Source: an uncultured Pelagibacteraceae bacterium
GTDB taxonomy: Bacteria; Pseudomonadota; Alphaproteobacteria; Pelagibacterales; Pelagibacteraceae
Assembly (NCBI GenBank): GCA_902579215.1
Contig: CACHGH010000003.1
Coordinates: 20,868-84,867 of the forward strand
Length of the DNA stretch: 64,000 nt
Direction of reading: 5' to 3'
Shown: in pieces, positions 59,898 to 64,000 of the stretch
Position numbering within the stretch: position 1 is the first letter of the stretch
How the letters are laid out: each line of letters opens with the position of its first letter
Program-made: the position numbers and the translations under genes
The notes under the pieces: model-generated
The model's database searches: none
Seen by the model: the letters and a program-made list of their open reading frames with translations, nothing else
Told to the model about the DNA's origin: nothing

Positions 59898-60877
59898 TTT
59901 GTTTGTGTAATAATAAAATCAGATAAAATATTTAGAGAGTTAGTAGAATTTTTTTTTATTAAAAGCTCTATATTATTAATTTCATAAATTAAATTTTGAA
60001 TATTTTTTTCTGACCACAATACTGCCTGTTGTTTCACTATTTCCTTATCCTTCCAAAAAATTGGTGGTTTATATGATGATATTATAGAATCTATATTTTT
60101 AGATAAATTTTCCTGTTTTTTGATTTCATGTATCCTTTTTGATTTCATTAATAAAGTTCTGACTATTAATATACAGTCATCAATTGAAAAATTATTTTCA
60201 TTCAAAATGTTTACAGTTTTTTTTTGATTTTTGGCAAGACAATTATCTATCAACTCAGAAACACTATAGTTTTCTGCAAGGTTTGTAATTTTAATTATTT
60301 CATCTCTACTAATCTTTGTCTTATTTTTTAAATAATTTTCAATTTTATCTAATTCATTTTTTAAATTTTGTCTGTCTCCGTTACATCTACTTGATAATAA
60401 ATTAATAGTTTCTTGAGAAATCTTTATATTCTTGTCCTTAAAAAATATATTTATTTGTTCATTTAGCGTTTTTATATTATCTGCATAAAATGGTATGCAT
60501 ATAGTATTCTTACCTTTTTCAAATAAAGATCTTAATTTAGATTTTTTGTCCAAAATAGATGAATTTAAAACAATTGTTATATCCTTAATTTCTTTCTCTA
60601 TAATGCCTTCAATTACATCTTTTACCTTATCTGTTGATCTTGAAATAATTATAAGTTTTTGATCTTCAAAAAAGGATTTTGTATAAATTTTTTCTAAAAA
60701 ACTATCCTTATTATTTAAGATTTCACTTTCTTCATATCTAAATATTTTGTCATTAAATTTTTTTTCTAATTGATTTTTTATTATTTGATTTTTAAATCCT
60801 TCGTTTTCTCCATAAAATAAATAAAAATTATTATTAAGAAAATCAATTTTGTTAATTTCGTAAGATTTAAAAATCAT
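59894..60877 (-). CDS. holA: DNA polymerase III delta subunit (divergent)
   Basis: FYLFYGENEGFKNQIIKN; KLIIISRSTDKVKDVIE; LSSRCNGDRQNLKNELDKIENYL. Confidence 0.87.
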   Translation of the reverse strand: MIFKSYEINKIDFLNNNFYLFYGENEGFKNQIIKNQLEKKFNDKIFRYEESEILNNKDSFLEKIYTKSFFEDQKLIIISRSTDKVKDVIEGIIEKEIKDITIVLNSSILDKKSKLRSLFEKGKNTICIPFYADNIKTLNEQINIFFKDKNIKISQETINLLSSRCNGDRQNLKNELDKIENYLKNKTKISRDEIIKITNLAENYSVSELIDNCLAKNQKKTVNILNENNFSIDDCILIVRTLLMKSKRIHEIKKQENLSKNIDSIISSYKPPIFWKDKEIVKQQAVLWSEKNIQNLIYEINNIELLIKKNSTNSLNILSDFIITQTN

Positions 60878-61333
60878 TTAAAGTGTATAAAAATATGAAA
60901 TTATATTTTCTAAAATTTCGTTTGTTAAATTATCCTCAATATTTTTCTCATATTGTTTTAAATCGAATTTGTTAGAGCTATTTTTATAATTAAAGCTTTC
61001 CGAAAATACCTTATTTCCAACAATTTTTTCATCATTTAAGATACTAATTTCTGAAATAATGGTCATTTCAAAATTAGATGGATTACCTTCGCTGTCTTTT
61101 GAAATTATATTAATATTTTTTTTTGAATTTATCTTAATAGAATAAAAATTGTTTGAATCATTTTTTTTGTATGAGTCCAAATTATTTTTGATTTTTCTAC
61201 TTATTTTTGTTTTATCCTCAACTTTAAATTCTAAAATATTAAAGTTTAAATTCTTTGATGAATAAATAGATTTATAGCCACAACTTGTAATTACAAAAGC
61301 AGAAAGTATTAGTATAATTATATTTTTTTTCAT
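60878..61333 (-). CDS. lptE: LPS-assembly lipoprotein LptE-like
   Basis: Lipobox [10 protein letters not shown]; position between leuS and holA. Confidence 0.78.
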   Translation of the reverse strand: MKKNIIILILSAFVITSCGYKSIYSSKNLNFNILEFKVEDKTKISRKIKNNLDSYKKNDSNNFYSIKINSKKNINIISKDSEGNPSNFEMTIISEISILNDEKIVGNKVFSESFNYKNSSNKFDLKQYEKNIEDNLTNEILENIISYFYTL

Positions 61334-63885
61334 TTTACTATTAAGTTAAGTAATCTATTTTTAACATATATAGTTTTAACAATTTTTTTGTCTTCTATAT
61401 ATTTCAATATTTGGGAATCTTTAATAGATTTGTCAATTATATCTTTTTCATTGATATTCACATTTGCCTCAATTATTGATCTTTTTTTTCCATTAATCTG
61501 TATAACAATGTTAATAATTTCTTTTTCTAAATATTTTCTATCTAATGTTGGCCATTTTAAATCATTATCTATTCTTAGATCTTTGATACACTCAGAGGTT
61601 ATATGAGGCAAAATTGGTGTTATTATTTTTAATATCTTTATGTAATTTTCCTGTAGCGTTTCAGAATTAATTTTATTGTTTTTTAAATACTTGATTAAGA
61701 AGTTATAAGTTTCGTACAAATTAGCTATAATTACATTATAATGAAAATTGTCTAAATTTTTTTGAATTTTATTTATAGTAATATTTGTAAATTCATTTAA
61801 TTGCATTTCATTTTCTTTAGATCTTTCTTTTAATAAAATCTTTGTTTTTATTTTTTGATGTAATAGCCAAAATTTTTGAACAAATTTATACGAAGCCTGC
61901 ATTCCTTGTTCTGACCACTGTACATCTTTTTCTGGAGGGCTGTCGGAAAGTATAAACAATCTAACTGCATCAGCTCCATAATTTTTTATTATTAACTCTG
62001 GATCTATTGTATTTTTTTTTGATTTAGACATCGACTCAGATGCCCCAACTATAATCTTTTCATTTTGATTTTTTTTATTATAAAAATTTTTTCCATCTTT
62101 AGAAATAACTTCTTCGGGGCTTAACCAGTTGTTGTTAGAGTCCCTATAAGTTTCATGGCAAACCATACCCTGTGTAAATAAACCTTTAAATGGTTCAACA
62201 ATTTTAAAATTTTTATTATTATAACTTAAGGCTTGCATAAAGAATCTTGAATATAATAAATGAAGTATTGCATGCTCTACACCACCTATATACTGATCTA
62301 CAGGCATCCAATAATCTATTTCTTTTTGATCAAAACCATAATTTGAATTTTTTGGAGAACAAAATCTTAAAAAATACCAGGAAGAACAAACGAAAGTATC
62401 TAAAGTATCAGTTTCTCTTAAACATTTTTTTCCATCTATTTTAATTTCTCTCCAATCCTTTTCATTATCAAGTGGATTTCCTTTGTTATTTAAATTTATA
62501 TTTTTAGGCAATATTACTGGTAGTTGATCATCTGGAATTTTTACAATATTATTTTTTTCATCGTATGCTATTGGTATTGGACATCCCCAATATCTTTGTC
62601 TTGAGACTCCCCAGTCTTTTAGTCTAAAATTAACTTTTTTTTTCCCAAGTTTCTTTTTTTCTATTATTTCAATCGCTTTTTGAACAGATTCTTCAGGAAC
62701 TTTTAGATCATTAAGAAATTTTGAGTTTATTATTGTTCCTTCTCCAGCATATGCCTCGTTTTTAATCTTAAAGTTGTCATCCGCTTCTTTAGGTTTTACT
62801 ACAGTGAGTATTTTTAAATTATATTTTTTTGCAAACTCAAAATCTCTTTGGTCATGTGCTGGACAGCCAAAAACTGCGCCAAAACCATAATCCATTAATA
62901 CAAAGTTTGCAAAATAAACAGGTACTTTAATATTCTCATCAAAAGGATTTATTGCTTCTAAATTAGTTTTAAAACCTATTTTTTCCGCTTGAGCAATAGA
63001 CTCTTCAGTTGTTCCTGTTTTTGAGCATTTTTCTTTAAATTTTAAAAATTCCTTATCATTTTCATAATATTTTGACAAAGGATGATCCACAGATACTGCT
63101 AAAAAAGAAAAACCAAATAAAGTATCAGGTCTAGTAGTAAAGCATTTTATATTTTTAATTGGTAAATCTCCTTTGATTTTAAAATCGATTTCACAACCAT
63201 ATGATTTTCCAATCCAATTTTTTTGCATTATTTTTACTTTATTAGGCCATTCATCTAATTCTTTTAAACCATCAAGTAAATTTTCAGAAAACTTTGATAT
63301 ATTAAAAAACCATTGATTGAGTTTTTTTCTCTCAACAACGGCACCAGATCTCCAACCTTTGCCGTCTATAACTTGTTCGTTTGCTAATACTGTCTGATCA
63401 ACTGGATCCCAATTAACATAGTTTGATTTTCTATATACTAATCCCTTATCATATAATTCTAAAAAAAATTTTTGTTGATGTTTGTAGTAGTCTTTTTCAC
63501 ATGTTGATATTTCTCTATCCCAATCAATTGAAAGACCTAAATTTTTGAGCTGGGCTTTCATTATATCTATGTTTTTGACCGTCCATTCTCTTGGATCGAG
63601 ATTGTTTTCTCTAGCTGCATTTTCTGCTGGCATTCCAAAAGAGTCCCAGCCCATTGGATGAAGAACATTAAATCCCATCATTTTTTTATAACGTGCTAAA
63701 ACATCTCCGATAGTATAATTTCTAACATGACCCATGTGAATTTTTCCTGATGGGTAAGGAAACATTTCTAAGCAATAAAATTTTTTTTTATTTTTATCTA
63801 TTTTTGCTTTAAAAACTTTATTAGTACTCCAGTATTCTTGCCATTTTTTTTCTACTATTTTAAAATTGTATCTTTCGTTTTCCAT
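61330..63885 (-). CDS. leuS: Leucyl-tRNA synthetase
   Basis: [57 protein letters not shown]-type [12 protein letters not shown]. Confidence 0.98.
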   Translation of the reverse strand: MENERYNFKIVEKKWQEYWSTNKVFKAKIDKNKKKFYCLEMFPYPSGKIHMGHVRNYTIGDVLARYKKMMGFNVLHPMGWDSFGMPAENAARENNLDPREWTVKNIDIMKAQLKNLGLSIDWDREISTCEKDYYKHQQKFFLELYDKGLVYRKSNYVNWDPVDQTVLANEQVIDGKGWRSGAVVERKKLNQWFFNISKFSENLLDGLKELDEWPNKVKIMQKNWIGKSYGCEIDFKIKGDLPIKNIKCFTTRPDTLFGFSFLAVSVDHPLSKYYENDKEFLKFKEKCSKTGTTEESIAQAEKIGFKTNLEAINPFDENIKVPVYFANFVLMDYGFGAVFGCPAHDQRDFEFAKKYNLKILTVVKPKEADDNFKIKNEAYAGEGTIINSKFLNDLKVPEESVQKAIEIIEKKKLGKKKVNFRLKDWGVSRQRYWGCPIPIAYDEKNNIVKIPDDQLPVILPKNINLNNKGNPLDNEKDWREIKIDGKKCLRETDTLDTFVCSSWYFLRFCSPKNSNYGFDQKEIDYWMPVDQYIGGVEHAILHLLYSRFFMQALSYNNKNFKIVEPFKGLFTQGMVCHETYRDSNNNWLSPEEVISKDGKNFYNKKNQNEKIIVGASESMSKSKKNTIDPELIIKNYGADAVRLFILSDSPPEKDVQWSEQGMQASYKFVQKFWLLHQKIKTKILLKERSKENEMQLNEFTNITINKIQKNLDNFHYNVIIANLYETYNFLIKYLKNNKINSETLQENYIKILKIITPILPHITSECIKDLRIDNDLKWPTLDRKYLEKEIINIVIQINGKKRSIIEANVNINEKDIIDKSIKDSQILKYIEDKKIVKTIYVKNRLLNLIVK

Positions 63886-63930
63886 TTTTAATTAAAATAT
63901 TAAAATTATAATTGAAATTTTTTATTTAAT

Positions 63931-64000
63931 TTATTGTGGTTGATTTTTTTTACCTGGTATTTTAATTGGACCTCGTTCTTTTGCTTTTTTCTTCAAATCT
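63931..64000 (-). CDS. C-terminal fragment of an ORF truncated by window end
   Basis: Minus-strand frame ...DLKKKAKERGPIKIPGKKNQPQ* open to the window edge. Confidence 0.5.
   Translation of the reverse strand, partial: DLKKKAKERGPIKIPGKKNQPQ

Noticed and set aside
1-64000. CRISPR arrays, rRNA genes, transposases or prophage
   Set aside because: No regularly spaced repeats, rRNA sequence, integrase, transposase or structural phage proteins seen on either strand

Overview
The window looks like a contiguous chromosomal segment of a streamlined, very AT-rich alphaproteobacterium. Gene content, operon order and protein composition fit SAR11/Candidatus Pelagibacter; this is inferred from family recognition, no search was run. 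Most of it is core housekeeping: argG, folD, hemC/D, tsaD, acs, purH, ftsK, the his operon, hslVU, secB, dnaQ-coaE-aroE-maf-ppsR, hemE-hemH-hemJ, rho-mnmE-mnmG-rsmG-parA-parB, holA-lptE-leuS, and one tRNA-Gly(GCC). The parts most worth a second look are these. (1) A ~6 kb accessory cassette lies between tsaD and the EVE-domain gene. It holds a MmeI-like methyltransferase whose N-terminal nuclease motif looks degenerate, an SF2 helicase and a T5orf172-type GIY-YIG nuclease. The genes are spaced 3 nt apart, and the last two proteins appear to share a small homologous module. This is a candidate non-canonical restriction/defence system in which cleavage has moved from the methylase polypeptide to a separate helicase/nuclease pair. 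(2) A 264-bp, ~87% AT divergent intergenic region between ppsR and hemE is a strong oriC candidate. (3) A near-consensus parS palindrome is embedded in the rsmG coding sequence. (4) A photolyase cluster has two divergent photolyase-family genes, TIGR03643, a DCC-family protein and a small DUF2256-like ORF missed by the ORF track. (5) Smaller oddities include a Lys/Arg-rich N-terminal extension on Acs, an exported polysaccharide-lyase-like gene inside the his operon, tandem sulfotransferases between rho and mnmE, and an EF-hand loop in a Na+/solute symporter.
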